Positions 1 to 10,478 of a stretch of DNA of 64,000 nucleotides are shown here, in pieces. A program made the translations under genes and the position numbers. The DNA is taken from the NCBI GenBank assembly GCA_002749065.1, contig PDTX01000003.1:1-64000 (forward strand), written 5' to 3'. Source of the stretch: Bacteroidia bacterium (GTDB taxonomy: Bacteria; Bacteroidota; Bacteroidia; Bacteroidales; CAJPTX01). The stretch's first letter is position 1, and every line of letters begins with the position of its first letter. Below the pieces are notes generated by a model. It was given only the letters and a program-made list of their open reading frames with translations, searched no databases and was not told where the DNA came from.

Positions 1-64
1 CCTGCGCTTCGTGCGGCGGTAGCCCGAGGGCGGCGGGGGGATGCCCCCGCCGCAAGACGAATGG

Positions 65-97
65 AGCGGGCTCGCGGAGGCGAGCCCGCTCTTTTTT
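65..97 (+). terminator. Intrinsic terminator of the gene upstream of the window
   Basis: AGCGGGCTCG-cggagg-CGAGCCCGCT stem followed by CTTTTTT. Confidence 0.85.
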
Positions 98-165
98 AGC
101 GCATTTGGGGTGGGGTATTCCGCTCATACTGGGCCAGTCGGGAATCTTCCGAATAGTCCTCCCTC

Positions 166-196
166 CTTGCATCTTGCGCAAAAAATCCTACCTTTG
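166..196 (+). promoter_or_regulatory. Bacteroidota-type -33/-7 promoter
   Basis: CTTG (166-169), 19 nt, TACCTTTG (189-196), just upstream of CDS 209. Confidence 0.6.
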
Positions 197-208
197 CATC
201 GATAGAAA

Positions 209-706
209 TTGAAGAATATGGGATATTGCAGGCGTGTTCTACTGGTGGCGCTCATGCTGCTGTCGGTCTCGCGGGTTTGGGCCGAGGAGGAGGAAAAATT
301 GGTGAGCATCTTCGACCGTTTGGAGAAACCCCGGGGGCTCTACGGGAAAATCCCTTGCCAGGTTGAGCAGCCCGTCGCCCTACGCCTGGCCCTGGATGAG
401 CTGCACGCGCGGAACCACCAAAAGCCCGGGATGATGGGCTACAGGGTGCGTGTGTACCGGAGCATAGGGCGGGCGGCCAGGCAGGGGAGCCAGGCTGCGG
501 TCGACACCGTCCTCCGGCACTTCGAGGGCCTGCCCACCTACCGGAGCTACGCCTCGCCCTACTACATGGTCGCTGTGGGGGACTGCCGGACGCGCTACGA
601 GGCGCTCGCCCTGCAGAAGCGGCTGCTGCATCTCTTCCCCCAGGCCTTCGTGGTGAGCGGGCATGTCAACTTCCCACGGGTGGGGGTGTACAGGAATGAG
701 GAGTAG
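209..706 (+). CDS. Secreted SPOR-like domain protein
   Basis: Signal peptide (LLVALMLLSVSRVWA); C-terminal GYRVRVYR...YYMVAVGDCRTRYEALALQKRL resembles a SPOR repeat. Confidence 0.6.
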   Translation: MKNMGYCRRVLLVALMLLSVSRVWAEEEEKLVSIFDRLEKPRGLYGKIPCQVEQPVALRLALDELHARNHQKPGMMGYRVRVYRSIGRAARQGSQAAVDTVLRHFEGLPTYRSYASPYYMVAVGDCRTRYEALALQKRLLHLFPQAFVVSGHVNFPRVGVYRNEE

Positions 707-811
707 TGGCGGGCGGGGCGCTAGGTCCCGCCGCGCAGGGTGATTGATAATGGGGCCCAGCCCCGCCCCAGGCCTCGTCGAGGGGGGGATACGCAAGAGT
801 GAAAGGCAAGA

Positions 812-2701
812 ATGAGCGATCCGATAAAGCATGAGTGTGGCATAGCCCTCCTACGTCTGAAGAAGGACCTGAGCTACTACCAGGAGAAGTACGGCACGTG
901 GATGTACGGTCTCGACCGCATGTACCTGCTCATGGAGAAGCAGCACAACCGGGGGCAGGACGGGGCCGGGCTGGTGTCGCTGAAGCTGAACCTCCCCCCC
1001 GGCAAGCGGTACATCGACCGGGCCAGAGCGGTAGGCCCGAGCTCCATCAAGGAGGTCTACGCCCAGATACATTCGCCCCTCGGGAGGCTGGAGGCCGGGC
1101 GGATGGCCGACCCGCTCTACTGCGGCGAGCATGCCCCCTTCGCCGGGGAGCTGCTGCTGGGCCACCTCCGCTACGGGACCTACGGGGGCGATGAGATCGA
1201 GCATGTCCACCCCCATATCCGCAACAACAACTGGAAGTCGCGCACGCTCGTGCTGGCCGGCAACTTCAACCTGACCAACACGCCGGAGCTGTTCGACCTG
1301 CTGGTGAGCCTCGGGCAGCACCCGATGGACCGCTCCGACACGGTGACGGTGCTGGAGAAGCTGGGCCACTACCTCGATACGGCCAACCAGGAGCTCTTCC
1401 GCCGCTATAAGGACGAGGGCGTGCCGAACATCGACATCAGCGCGCTCATCGCCCAGAATCTGGACGTGGGCCGCTTGCTGGCCGATGCGACCAAGGACTT
1501 CGACGGGGGCTACGCCATGGCGGGGCTGATTGGGCACGGCGATGCCTTCGTCTGCCGGGACCCCTGGGGTATCCGCCCGGCCTACTTCATGGAGAACGAG
1601 GAGTTCGCCGTGGTGGCCTCGGAGCGGCCGGTGATACAGACCGTGCTGAATGTGCCGGTGGACCAGGTCCAGGAGGTCAAGCCGGGCTACGCCTTCATCA
1701 TCCGCCGCGACGGTAGCACCCAGCACGTCAAGGTCCGCGAGCCCCAGCAGCGGGCCTCCTGCTCCTTCGAGCGCATCTACTTCTCGCGCGGCACGGACCG
1801 CGACATCTACCGCGAGCGGCTGCGCCTCGGGGAGCTACTCGCGCCCCAGATCATCGAGGCGGCCGGGGGCGACGCCGACAGCATGGTCTTCTCCTACATC
1901 CCCAACACCGCGGAGACGGCCTTCTACGGCATGGTCAAGGGCCTGGAGGACAGGCTCAACGCCCGGAAGGTGGCCCTGCTCACCGACGGCTCGGCGCGCA
2001 CGCCCGAGGAGGTGGCCGCCATCATCGACCAGCGGCTCCGCGTGGAGAAAATCGCTGTCAAGGACATCAAGCTGCGCACCTTCATCACCCAGGATGCCCA
2101 GCGGCAGGGCATGGTCCAGCATGTCTACGACATCACCTACGGGACGCTCCGCCCGGGGGAGGACACGCTCGTGATCATCGACGACTCCATCGTGCGGGGG
2201 ACGACCCTGCGGGAGAGCATCCTGCGTATACTCGACCGCCTGGGGCCCAAGCGCATAGTCGTCGTCAGCAGCTCGCCCCAGATCCGCTACCCCGACTGCT
2301 ACGGCATCGACATGGCCCGCCTGGAGGACTTCATCGCCTTCCGCGCCGCCATCGACCTGCTCGGCCTGCGGGGCTTCGGGCATATCATCCAGCGGGTGTA
2401 CCACGCGTGCATCTCCGAGAACGCCAAGCCCGAGCGGCAGGTGCGCAACTGCGTCAAGGAGATCTACGAGCCCTTCACCGACGAGGAGCTCGCCGAGCAC
2501 ATGGCCAAGATGCTGAAGCACCCGGCCATACGGGCCGACGTCTCGCTGGTGTTCCAGACCATCGAGAACCTGCACGCGGCCTGCCCCAACGACACGGGCG
2601 ACTGGTACTTCACGGGCGACTACCCCACGCCGGGGGGCAATCGGGTGGCCAACAACGCCTTCATCAACTACATGGAGGGCAACCATAGACGGGCGTACTA
2701 G
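812..2701 (+). CDS. purF: Amidophosphoribosyltransferase (PurF-type, class II glutamine amidotransferase)
   Basis: HECGIALLRL and QHNRGQDGAGL amidotransferase motifs; PRPP-binding TLVIIDDSIVRGTTLRES. Confidence 0.85.
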   Translation: MSDPIKHECGIALLRLKKDLSYYQEKYGTWMYGLDRMYLLMEKQHNRGQDGAGLVSLKLNLPPGKRYIDRARAVGPSSIKEVYAQIHSPLGRLEAGRMADPLYCGEHAPFAGELLLGHLRYGTYGGDEIEHVHPHIRNNNWKSRTLVLAGNFNLTNTPELFDLLVSLGQHPMDRSDTVTVLEKLGHYLDTANQELFRRYKDEGVPNIDISALIAQNLDVGRLLADATKDFDGGYAMAGLIGHGDAFVCRDPWGIRPAYFMENEEFAVVASERPVIQTVLNVPVDQVQEVKPGYAFIIRRDGSTQHVKVREPQQRASCSFERIYFSRGTDRDIYRERLRLGELLAPQIIEAAGGDADSMVFSYIPNTAETAFYGMVKGLEDRLNARKVALLTDGSARTPEEVAAIIDQRLRVEKIAVKDIKLRTFITQDAQRQGMVQHVYDITYGTLRPGEDTLVIIDDSIVRGTTLRESILRILDRLGPKRIVVVSSSPQIRYPDCYGIDMARLEDFIAFRAAIDLLGLRGFGHIIQRVYHACISENAKPERQVRNCVKEIYEPFTDEELAEHMAKMLKHPAIRADVSLVFQTIENLHAACPNDTGDWYFTGDYPTPGGNRVANNAFINYMEGNHRRAY

Positions 2702-2745
2702 CCCCAGAATACATTAATGCATAGCAAAAACCTAAGCGTACGCGT

Positions 2746-4026
2746 ATGAGAAGGGATGAAATGATGTTCGGGATAATCGCCCAGGAGCGGGCCCGGCAGA
2801 CCCAGGGCATAGAGCTGATTGCCTCGGAGAACTTCGTGTCGGAGCAGGTCCTGGAGGCCATGGGCTCGGTGCTCACCAACAAGTACGCGGAGGGCTACCC
2901 GGGGGCGCGCTACTACGGCGGGTGCCAGGTGGTGGACCAGGCCGAGCAGCTGGCCATCGACCGGGCCAAGGAGCTCTACGGGGCGGAGTTCGTCAACGTG
3001 CAGCCCCACTCGGGGGCGCAGGCCAACATGGCCGCGTTCATGTCGGTGCTCAAGCCGGGCGACACCTTCCTGGGCTTCGATCTCTCGCACGGGGGGCACC
3101 TCTCGCACGGCTCGCCGGTCAACATGTCGGGGATGTGGTTCAACGCCGTGTCCTACCAGGTGGGCGAGCAGGACGGCCGGGTGGACTACGACGAGATGGA
3201 GGCCCAGGCCAAGCGGCACAGGCCCAGGCTCATCGTGGGGGGCGCGTCGGCCTACAGTCGGGAGTGGGACTACAAGCGGATGCGGGAAATCGCCGATAGC
3301 GTGGGGGCCATCCTCATGGTGGACATGGCGCACCCGGCGGGCATGATCGCCGTCGGCCTGCTGGAGAACCCCGTGAAGTACGCCCACATCGTCACGACCA
3401 CCACCCACAAGACGCTCCGTGGCCCCCGCGGCGGCATGATACTCGTGGGGAAGGACTTCGAGAACCCCTGGGGGCTCAAGACCCCCAAGGGCGCGACCAA
3501 GACCATGGGCCAGCTCATCAACAGCGCCGTATTCCCCGGCATACAGGGGGGGCCGCTCGAGCACGTCATCGCCGCCAAGGGCGTGGCCTTCGGCGAGGCG
3601 CTCCAGCCCGAGTTCCGGACCTACCAGGAGCAGGTGCGCGACAACGCCCAGGCCATGGCCAAGCGCTTCAACGAGCTGGGATACAAGATCGTATCGGGCG
3701 GCACGGACAACCACTGCCTGCTCATCGACCTCCGCACCAAGTTCCCCGAACTCACCGGCAAGAAGGCCGAGAACACCCTGGTGCAGGCCGACATCACCAT
3801 CAACAAAAACATGGTGCCCTTCGACACCCGCTCCCCCTTCCAGACCTCCGGCATACGCGTCGGCACCCCGGCCATCACCACCCGGGGCCTCAAGCCCGCC
3901 GAGATTGGCCTGGTGGTGGACCTGCTCGACCGCGTGCTCTGCAACATCGAGAGCGAGGGCGAGATTGCCAGCGTGCGCAAGCAGGTCAACGAGCTGATGG
4001 ACGGGCGACCCCTCTTCGCCTGGTAG
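2746..4026 (+). CDS. glyA: Serine hydroxymethyltransferase
   Basis: [51 protein letters not shown]. Confidence 0.97.
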   Translation: MRRDEMMFGIIAQERARQTQGIELIASENFVSEQVLEAMGSVLTNKYAEGYPGARYYGGCQVVDQAEQLAIDRAKELYGAEFVNVQPHSGAQANMAAFMSVLKPGDTFLGFDLSHGGHLSHGSPVNMSGMWFNAVSYQVGEQDGRVDYDEMEAQAKRHRPRLIVGGASAYSREWDYKRMREIADSVGAILMVDMAHPAGMIAVGLLENPVKYAHIVTTTTHKTLRGPRGGMILVGKDFENPWGLKTPKGATKTMGQLINSAVFPGIQGGPLEHVIAAKGVAFGEALQPEFRTYQEQVRDNAQAMAKRFNELGYKIVSGGTDNHCLLIDLRTKFPELTGKKAENTLVQADITINKNMVPFDTRSPFQTSGIRVGTPAITTRGLKPAEIGLVVDLLDRVLCNIESEGEIASVRKQVNELMDGRPLFAW

Positions 4027-4100
4027 CATACCCGGCGGCGGGCGCGGTCCTTGCCGGATTGCCCCGCCGCCCTCTTGATATCTCACCCATAGGCACGTAG

Positions 4101-4544
4101 ATGTTTTTCCAGAACCTAAGCCCGGGCAATGGGCGTAGTCGCACCCGCACCGTGGTCATTGCGGCGGTGGGCATCGATGCCATTCTGGCCCTGCTGCTGA
4201 CCGTGGTCCCCCACTACCTCCTCTGGATTAACCTCGTGCTGGTGAACCTGGTGCTGCTCTTCACCATCTGGTTCCGCTCCACCAAGATGTTCTACTTCCA
4301 GAGCGATGAGCACAGCCTCCGCTACCGGACCTCCTACCGCAGCCTGCCCCGGCGGATAGCGTGGGAGGAGGTGCAGGCCATCCGGATAGGCCCGGCCTAC
4401 ATCCGCATCTTCCTCAAGGAGCGCAAGAGCCGGAGGGTGTCCCTGGGCTGGCTGCACTACGACACCCTCATTGAGCTCAAGAACAACATCGCCCGGGAGG
4501 CAAAGGCCCGCCGGGTGAGCTGCAAGATTGTACCCATAGCCTAG
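4101..4544 (+). CDS. Small membrane protein, PH-domain-like
   Basis: Two N-terminal TM helices followed by a short beta-rich domain; no firm family. Confidence 0.5.
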   Translation: MFFQNLSPGNGRSRTRTVVIAAVGIDAILALLLTVVPHYLLWINLVLVNLVLLFTIWFRSTKMFYFQSDEHSLRYRTSYRSLPRRIAWEEVQAIRIGPAYIRIFLKERKSRRVSLGWLHYDTLIELKNNIAREAKARRVSCKIVPIA

Positions 4545-4565
4545 ACACACGGCAAAGCCTACGCC

Positions 4566-5321
4566 ATGCTTCTGGACCTACTCCTCCTGGCCGCCGGCCT
4601 CGTCGCCGGCTTCATCAACTCGGTCGCCGGCAGCGGCTCCATGCTCACCATCCCCGCCCTGATGATGTACGGCCTGCCCGCCCCCCTGGCCAACGGGACG
4701 AACCGCGTCGGCCTCCTGGCCCAGGGCCTGTTCGGCATCATGGGCTTCCGCCACGGGGGCGTGAAGATCAGGCCCATAACGGCCCTGCTGGTCATCCCCG
4801 CCGTGCTCGGCGCGCTGCTCGGCGCGCAGATTGCCGTCCAGCTCCCCGAGGACGTGCTCAACATCGCCATCACCATCATACTGGCCGTCATGGTGGGCAC
4901 CGTCTTCCTCAAGCCCAAGCGCTGGGAGCGCAGCCACGACGGCATGGAGAACGTGCACCGTCGCCCCGTCGTCTGGCTCGCCCTCCTGCTCACCGGCATC
5001 TACGCTGGCTTCATCCAGATCGGCAGCGGCTACTTCATCCTGTTCACCGCCCTGCTCATCGGCGGCATGGACCTCCTGCGCGCCAACGTCCTCAAGGTCA
5101 TCATCCAGATGGCCCTGCAGCTCACGGTGATCCCCTTCTACTTCTACCACGGCCAGATCGACTGGCGGGCCGGGCTCCTCCTCGCGGCCGGCATGGCCCT
5201 GGGCGCGTGGATAGGGTCGAAGATGGCCATCAAGGGCGGGGCCAAGTTCCTGCGCTACGTCATCATCGGCTCGGTGCTGCTCTTCGTGGGCTACCAGCTG
5301 TTCAAGGTGCTGGGCAGCTAG
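4566..5321 (+). CDS. TauE/SafE family sulfite exporter-type permease
   Basis: AGFINSVAGSGSMLTIPALMMYGLPAPLANGTNRV; multi-TM pattern. Confidence 0.88.
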   Translation: MLLDLLLLAAGLVAGFINSVAGSGSMLTIPALMMYGLPAPLANGTNRVGLLAQGLFGIMGFRHGGVKIRPITALLVIPAVLGALLGAQIAVQLPEDVLNIAITIILAVMVGTVFLKPKRWERSHDGMENVHRRPVVWLALLLTGIYAGFIQIGSGYFILFTALLIGGMDLLRANVLKVIIQMALQLTVIPFYFYHGQIDWRAGLLLAAGMALGAWIGSKMAIKGGAKFLRYVIIGSVLLFVGYQLFKVLGS

Positions 5322-5376
5322 GTCGCCGCGCCCCTGCGCCACGGTCGGTGCCGTCTGTGTAGTACGTTCTTTTTTC

Positions 5377-5384
5377 TACTTTCG
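5377..5384 (+). promoter_or_regulatory. -7 box TACTTTCG upstream of the EamA transporter
   Basis: TAnnTTYG match 30 nt upstream of the ATG; no clear -33 element. Confidence 0.4.
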
Positions 5385-5413
5385 CGGGGTGAAATTAATC
5401 TATCGTATAGGGT

Positions 5414-6346
5414 ATGAGAGCTAGTCAGGGGCAGGTGCTGTCACACGTGGCGCTGGTGATACAGTCGTTCATCATCGGTTTTTCGTTCTACTTCCTGAAG
5501 GTGGCCCTGGCCTCCGCGGGCAATGATGCCTTCGATGTGGTGGCCTACCGCTTCTCGGCCGCCCTGCTGGCCGTTGTGCTGCTGTGGGTGGTGGGCGTTG
5601 GCCGCCCGACGGGCATCGGGGCGCGGGACTGGCTCTCGATACTGGGCGTATCGATGACCTACCCGGTGGTCTTCTTCCTGCTGCAGACCGTGGGTGTGGC
5701 GCACACCTCGGCCTCGGTATCGGGCATGCTGTACTCGATTACGCCGGTGATCACCCTGCTGGGCGCCGCGCTCTTCATCGGGGAGCGGGCCAGCAGGGTG
5801 CAGATGGTGGGCATCGGCATCTCGGTGCTCGGCCTGGCCTACCTCATCCTGGGCGGTGGCACCGAGGGCGCCGGGCAGAGCTCCCTGCTGGGGGTGCTGC
5901 TGATCCTGCTCTCGGTGGTGGCCCTGGCGGCCTACTTCATCACGGTGCGCCGCCTCTCCCAGCGGGTCGACGCGATGAAGCTGACCTGCGCGATGCTGGT
6001 CGTGGGCGCGGTGGTGTTCAACATCATCAGCATAGCCCGCCATGCGTCGAGCGGCACGATGGGGGCCTTCTTCACCCCCCTGGGGCATATGGACTTCATC
6101 TGGGCCTCGCTCTACCTGGGGGTCGTCTCCTCGCTGGTGGTCTCCTGGATTTCAAACTTCGCGCTGATACATCTCCAGGCCTCGATGGTGAGCGTGTACA
6201 ACAACGTCATCCCGATAGCCGCCGCCATCGGGGGCTACTTCCTCCTGGGCGAGCAGCTGTTCGACTTCCAGCTCATCGGGACGCTGGTGGTGATCGTCGG
6301 GGTCTGCCTCGTGCTCTTCGGCCCGCAGGCAAAGCCCCGCGCCTAG
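5414..6346 (+). CDS. EamA/DMT family transporter
   Basis: Ten-TM pattern, duplicated EamA-like halves. Confidence 0.85.
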   Translation: MRASQGQVLSHVALVIQSFIIGFSFYFLKVALASAGNDAFDVVAYRFSAALLAVVLLWVVGVGRPTGIGARDWLSILGVSMTYPVVFFLLQTVGVAHTSASVSGMLYSITPVITLLGAALFIGERASRVQMVGIGISVLGLAYLILGGGTEGAGQSSLLGVLLILLSVVALAAYFITVRRLSQRVDAMKLTCAMLVVGAVVFNIISIARHASSGTMGAFFTPLGHMDFIWASLYLGVVSSLVVSWISNFALIHLQASMVSVYNNVIPIAAAIGGYFLLGEQLFDFQLIGTLVVIVGVCLVLFGPQAKPRA

Positions 6347-6371
6347 TGGTGGCCGGTGGGTGGCTCGGCAG

Positions 6372-7214
6372 ATGATGCGCGTGGCGACGGGTAGGCTCTC
6401 CCCCCGGCTTGTGCTGTGCTTCCTGCTCCTGGCGGCCGTGGGGGGCGCGGGGTGCATACGTCGCCCCGCGGTCCGCGTGCGGGTTGAGGATGGCACCCGG
6501 TCCATCTTCCTGGTGCGGGCGTTGCGCCTTTTCCCCGAGGGGGAGGACGGCTCGGCGGAGTATGCGTTCGCCATGGATGAGGGGGTGGGCGAGCTATCCG
6601 TCCCGCTGGACGAGCCGACCTTCTTCCGGCTGATGCTGGGCGAGGAGCTGGGCTCGCTGGACGTGCTGCTCTCCCCGCTGGACAGCCTTCGGCTTAGCAT
6701 TGCGCCCGACGGCACGATGGAGGCTAGCGGCTCGTACGAGACGGCGCGCTGGCGAACCCTCCAGCGGCGATACGAAGCCTACCGTGACAGCCTACGGGTC
6801 CTGCGGAGCCTGTACACCGTGGCGGCGCATGCGGCATGGGCCGACTCCCTGCGCGCGCTCTACGCTCAGCGGCGTAGGGTGGCAGCCGAGGATATGCGGC
6901 GCTACCTACTCTGGTTCATCCATCAGGCCCCCTACTCCAAGCTGGCCATCCCCGCCCTGCTGGCCGAGCGCGACGAGGGGGAGCCCTTCTTCAGCCTCCT
7001 GCCCGACTCGGCCCTCTTCGCCCGCGTGCAGGCGGCCCAGCACGAGGTGTACAACGAGCGCGCCTACCTGGCCCGGCTGGATAGCGCCCTGGCCCGGCTC
7101 CAGCGGGTCAGGAGCCACAGCGAGACGGATAGCCTGAGGGTGGAGCGGGCTGACTCGCTCGCCCTGGGCCGGAGGCCAGACGATGCGGGCAACGGGGGGC
7201 CGGGGGATGAGTAG
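6372..7214 (+). CDS. Putative lipoprotein (hypothetical)
   Basis: Signal plus lipobox-like AVGGAGC; ORF track starts at a GTG at 6360, ATG at 6372 preferred. Confidence 0.6.
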   Translation: MMRVATGRLSPRLVLCFLLLAAVGGAGCIRRPAVRVRVEDGTRSIFLVRALRLFPEGEDGSAEYAFAMDEGVGELSVPLDEPTFFRLMLGEELGSLDVLLSPLDSLRLSIAPDGTMEASGSYETARWRTLQRRYEAYRDSLRVLRSLYTVAAHAAWADSLRALYAQRRRVAAEDMRRYLLWFIHQAPYSKLAIPALLAERDEGEPFFSLLPDSALFARVQAAQHEVYNERAYLARLDSALARLQRVRSHSETDSLRVERADSLALGRRPDDAGNGGPGDE

Positions 7215-8034
7215 CCCGGAGCGTGGCGGTCGGCGGGTGCTCTTCGCCTCGGATTTCCACCTGGGCCTGCCCGCTGGCTCTTCGCCCCGTGAGCGGGAGC
7301 GCCTGATTGTGGACTGGCTGCGGCACGAGGGCGCGGGGGCGGATGCGGTCTACCTCCTGGGGGACATCTTCGACTTCTGGTACGAGTATCGGTACGTGGT
7401 GCCGAAGGGCTTCACGCGCTTCTTCGGGGCGGTGGCCGCGCTGGTGGATGCGGGCGTGGAGGTGCACTTCTTCACGGGCAACCACGACGTGTGGATGTTC
7501 TCCTACCTCGGGGAGGAGCTCGGGGTGCGGGTGCACAGGTCGGGGGAGCGGCTGCGGCTCAACGGGGTGGACCTGTACCTCTGCCACGGCGACGGGCTGG
7601 GCCCCTCCGGCCGGGGCTACAAGCTCCTCCGCCGGATATTCCACTGCCGCGTCCTGCAGCGCATGTTCTCGTGGATACACCCGGGCTTCTCGATGTGGCT
7701 GGGGCAGAGCTGGTCGCGGGCGAGCCGCAAGTCCAAGGCGCTGGAGCACCCCTTCCGGGGCGACGACGAGCCGGTGTGCCACTTCGCCCGCGCCCTCCGG
7801 GCCACCGCCGGGGTCGATTACTTCATCATGGGGCACCTGCACGTCCCCGTCCTCCATCGGATGGAGGGGGGCGGGGCGGTGCTCGTCCTCGGCAACTGGA
7901 TTGGCGACTCGACCTACGCCATGCTCGAGGGGCAGCGCCTCTCCCTCCGCCGCTACGAGATGGGGGGCCGGTCTGCCGAGCTGGATAGTCTGGAGCTCAC
8001 GCCGGGCTCAGAGGAGGGGGGCGATGCGGCCTAG
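7207..8034 (+). CDS. lpxH: UDP-2,3-diacylglucosamine diphosphatase-type metallophosphoesterase
   Basis: FASDFHLGLP, LLGDIFDFWYEY, TGNHDVWMF, MGHLHVPV metallophosphatase motifs; ORF track start at 7183, ATG at 7207 overlaps the upstream stop. Confidence 0.85.
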   Translation: MSSPERGGRRVLFASDFHLGLPAGSSPRERERLIVDWLRHEGAGADAVYLLGDIFDFWYEYRYVVPKGFTRFFGAVAALVDAGVEVHFFTGNHDVWMFSYLGEELGVRVHRSGERLRLNGVDLYLCHGDGLGPSGRGYKLLRRIFHCRVLQRMFSWIHPGFSMWLGQSWSRASRKSKALEHPFRGDDEPVCHFARALRATAGVDYFIMGHLHVPVLHRMEGGGAVLVLGNWIGDSTYAMLEGQRLSLRRYEMGGRSAELDSLELTPGSEEGGDAA

Positions 8035-8866
8035 CCTGCTGGGCTTGGACCTGGACGGCACCCTGCTGGACGGCCGCTCCCGCCTCTCGCCGGGCAACCG
8101 TGCGGCGCTGGATTGGTGCGGGCGGGCGGGGATACGCCGGGCCGTGGTCACGGGGCGCTCCCTCTTCTCGGCCCGCACGGTCATGGAGGCCGAGTTCCCG
8201 GTCGACTACCTGCTCTTCTCCTCGGGTGCTGGCCTGGTGACCTGGCCGGGCTGCCGCCTGCTCCACCGCTGGCAGATGCCGGACCTCGACGCGCGCGCCA
8301 TAGCCCGTATCCTGCTGGACGAGGACCTCGCCTTCATGGCCCACCGGCCCGTGCCGCGCACCCACGAGTTCTGCTACCACGAGGGGGCGAACCGGCGGGG
8401 CGACGATTTCGTCAGCCGCGTGGAGCGGTACCGCCCGCACACGCAGGCCCTGCGGGGTGGTCTGGCCGGTCTCCCAAGCGGGCTGTCCTTCTTCCTGGTG
8501 ATGCTGCAGCCCGACATGGGCTACTTCGAGCGTTTGGTCCCCCGGCTATCCCGCTTCGGCTCCGTGGTGCGGTCCACCTCGCCCATAGACGGGCAGTCGC
8601 TCTGGCTGGAGGTGTACCCCCGTGGGGTCTGCAAGGGGAGCGGCCTCTCCTGGCTCTCCCGCCTGCTGCTGGTGCCCGACGGCGAGGTGGCGGTGGTGGG
8701 CAACGACTACAACGACCTCGGCATGCTGCAGCGATTCGAGCGGGCCTACGTGGTGGGCAACGCCCCGGAGGCCCTGCGGCGCGCCTACCCCCTCCTCCCG
8801 GACAACGAGCACAACCCGCTAGCCGAGCTGGTGCGGCCTTGGCAGAGCGGCCCTACTTGCCCGTGA
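8024..8866 (+). CDS. HAD-superfamily hydrolase, Cof/sugar-phosphatase type
   Basis: GLDLDGTLLDG, VVTGRS, VAVVGNDYNDLGML; in the frame of ORF 7307..8866 with ATG at 8024; only TGA-terminated CDS in the window. Confidence 0.85.
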   Translation: MRPSLLGLDLDGTLLDGRSRLSPGNRAALDWCGRAGIRRAVVTGRSLFSARTVMEAEFPVDYLLFSSGAGLVTWPGCRLLHRWQMPDLDARAIARILLDEDLAFMAHRPVPRTHEFCYHEGANRRGDDFVSRVERYRPHTQALRGGLAGLPSGLSFFLVMLQPDMGYFERLVPRLSRFGSVVRSTSPIDGQSLWLEVYPRGVCKGSGLSWLSRLLLVPDGEVAVVGNDYNDLGMLQRFERAYVVGNAPEALRRAYPLLPDNEHNPLAELVRPWQSGPTCP

Positions 8867-8926
8867 GGAGGATATTTGCTAATATTACCGTCGATTTCTC
8901 ACTAATCAGTAAAGAGCAAACCAAGT

Positions 8927-9445
8927 ATGCAAACCCATTCACAAGCCCCGCTTTCCGCGCCCTTTTCGGGCCTACTCCTTGGGCTCATCGCCCTCCTCTC
9001 CCTCACGCTGCTGCCCTCGGAGCTGTCGGCCCGTGGCAAGCAATCGCCCGCCGCGTCCAGCCTCTACCTAGGACGGCTGTCGAGCATAAAGATGCGGGGC
9101 AAGAAGAAGCCGAGCGTGGACTCGGTGAAGAACTTCGTCGCGATGCGCAACGACAGCGTGTTCCAGCTGCAGTTCCCGGCCTTCAAGGTCGGCAAGATGC
9201 CCGGCACCATGACCCTCTCCTGCGGCGGCGTACTCCGGCGGACCAACTTCTCGGTGAGCTGCAAGGAGTGCGTGAAGTTCGACATGCCCCTGATGCCCAA
9301 CATGTACTTCGATGCCCACCTCGAGGGGCGCATGGTCGGCGACACGCTCCGCTACGCCTTCCGCCTGGTGGACGCGAGCGTCATGGGCATGAAGATGGAC
9401 GTATCCTTCGCCTTCCGGGGCGTACGAAGGGGCGGGACGAAGTAG
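8927..9445 (+). CDS. Secreted hypothetical protein, possibly calycin-like beta-barrel
   Basis: N-terminal hydrophobic signal; beta-rich body (MPGTMTLSCGGVLRRTNFSVSC). Confidence 0.5.
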   Translation: MQTHSQAPLSAPFSGLLLGLIALLSLTLLPSELSARGKQSPAASSLYLGRLSSIKMRGKKKPSVDSVKNFVAMRNDSVFQLQFPAFKVGKMPGTMTLSCGGVLRRTNFSVSCKECVKFDMPLMPNMYFDAHLEGRMVGDTLRYAFRLVDASVMGMKMDVSFAFRGVRRGGTK

Positions 9446-9474
9446 CCGTCAGCCCCGCATCCGGGCGGTGGAGG

Positions 9475-9505
9475 TTTGCATGGGCAGCGATTTTGTCTAT
9501 CTTCG
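9475..9505 (+). promoter_or_regulatory. Bacteroidota-type promoter upstream of nusB
   Basis: TTTG (9475-9478), 19 nt, TATCTTCG (9498-9505). Confidence 0.7.
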
Positions 9506-9530
9506 CGGTTCGAATTTATAGCCAAACGGG

Positions 9531-10478
9531 ATGCTGAACAGACGGTTGCTACGTGTTAAGGTGCTGCAGATACTCTACGGTTTCTACAGCGGAGGTGAGG
9601 GCTCCCTGCCGGCTGCGCTCAAGGGGCTACGCACGAGCGTGGGGCGCTACTACGACCTCCTGCACCTGCTGGCCATGCTGCCCGAGGCCCTGGTCTCGCT
9701 CGAGGCCCAGCGGCTGGAGCTACGCCAGCGGAAATACCTACGTAGCGAGGAGGATGTCAACCCCAATCGCAACTTCGTGGACAACGTGGTGGTGGCCCGC
9801 CTCTCGACCAACTCGCCCCTACACGCCTACGCCTCCGAGCGCGCGCTGAGCTGGCAGAACTTCCCCACCGAGCTCAACCTCATCTACGATACGCTGCTGG
9901 AGCAGGACTTCTACCGCGACTACAAGCAGGACGCGGCCAGCGGCTGGGCGCACGACAAGCTCCTGGTGCTGGCCCTCTACGACTGGCTCGAGACGCTCGA
10001 CTGGTTCTCCGACTTCCTCTCCGGCACGCACATCTTCTGGTCCACCGAGTTCACCTACGTCCTCGATACGCTGAGCCGCCTGGTGAGCGAGCTGCCCGAG
10101 GACACCCCCGCCGATGCGCAGATTCTACCCGTGAAGCTGGACTACGAGAGCTGGCAGTTTGCCGAGGAGCTCCTGAGCCAGACCGTGCTGCACTACCGTG
10201 AGAACCAGGCCCGCATCGCCGAGTCGCTGCATAGGTGGGACCCCGACCGCGTGGCCTTCATGGACATGCTCATCATGTCCATGGCCCTGGCCGAGATCGT
10301 GGCCTTCACCGACATCCCCCGGCGCGTGTCGATGAACGAGTACATAGAGATTGCGCGGATATTCAGCACCCCCTCGAGCTCGAGCTTCGTGAATGGCGTG
10401 CTGGACCGGACCGTGAACCGCCTGCTGGAGGCCGGGGAAATCCTCAAGACGGGGCGCGGCCTCCAGGGGGGAGTGTAG
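9531..10478 (+). CDS. nusB: Transcription antitermination factor NusB (extended form)
   Basis: MLNRRLLRVKVLQILYGFYSG N-terminus and C-terminal IPRRVSMNEYIEIARIFSTPSSSSFVNGVLD. Confidence 0.92.
   Translation: MLNRRLLRVKVLQILYGFYSGGEGSLPAALKGLRTSVGRYYDLLHLLAMLPEALVSLEAQRLELRQRKYLRSEEDVNPNRNFVDNVVVARLSTNSPLHAYASERALSWQNFPTELNLIYDTLLEQDFYRDYKQDAASGWAHDKLLVLALYDWLETLDWFSDFLSGTHIFWSTEFTYVLDTLSRLVSELPEDTPADAQILPVKLDYESWQFAEELLSQTVLHYRENQARIAESLHRWDPDRVAFMDMLIMSMALAEIVAFTDIPRRVSMNEYIEIARIFSTPSSSSFVNGVLDRTVNRLLEAGEILKTGRGLQGGV

Noticed and set aside
8864-8866. Possibility that TGA is recoded as sense
   Set aside because: No in-frame TGA seen inside conserved genes, and reading through this TGA adds only 12 residues before TAA; avoidance rather than reassignment is the safer reading.
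9507-9515. GGTTCGAAT resembling a tRNA T-loop
   Set aside because: No acceptor, D or anticodon stem around it; it overlaps the region between the nusB promoter and start codon.
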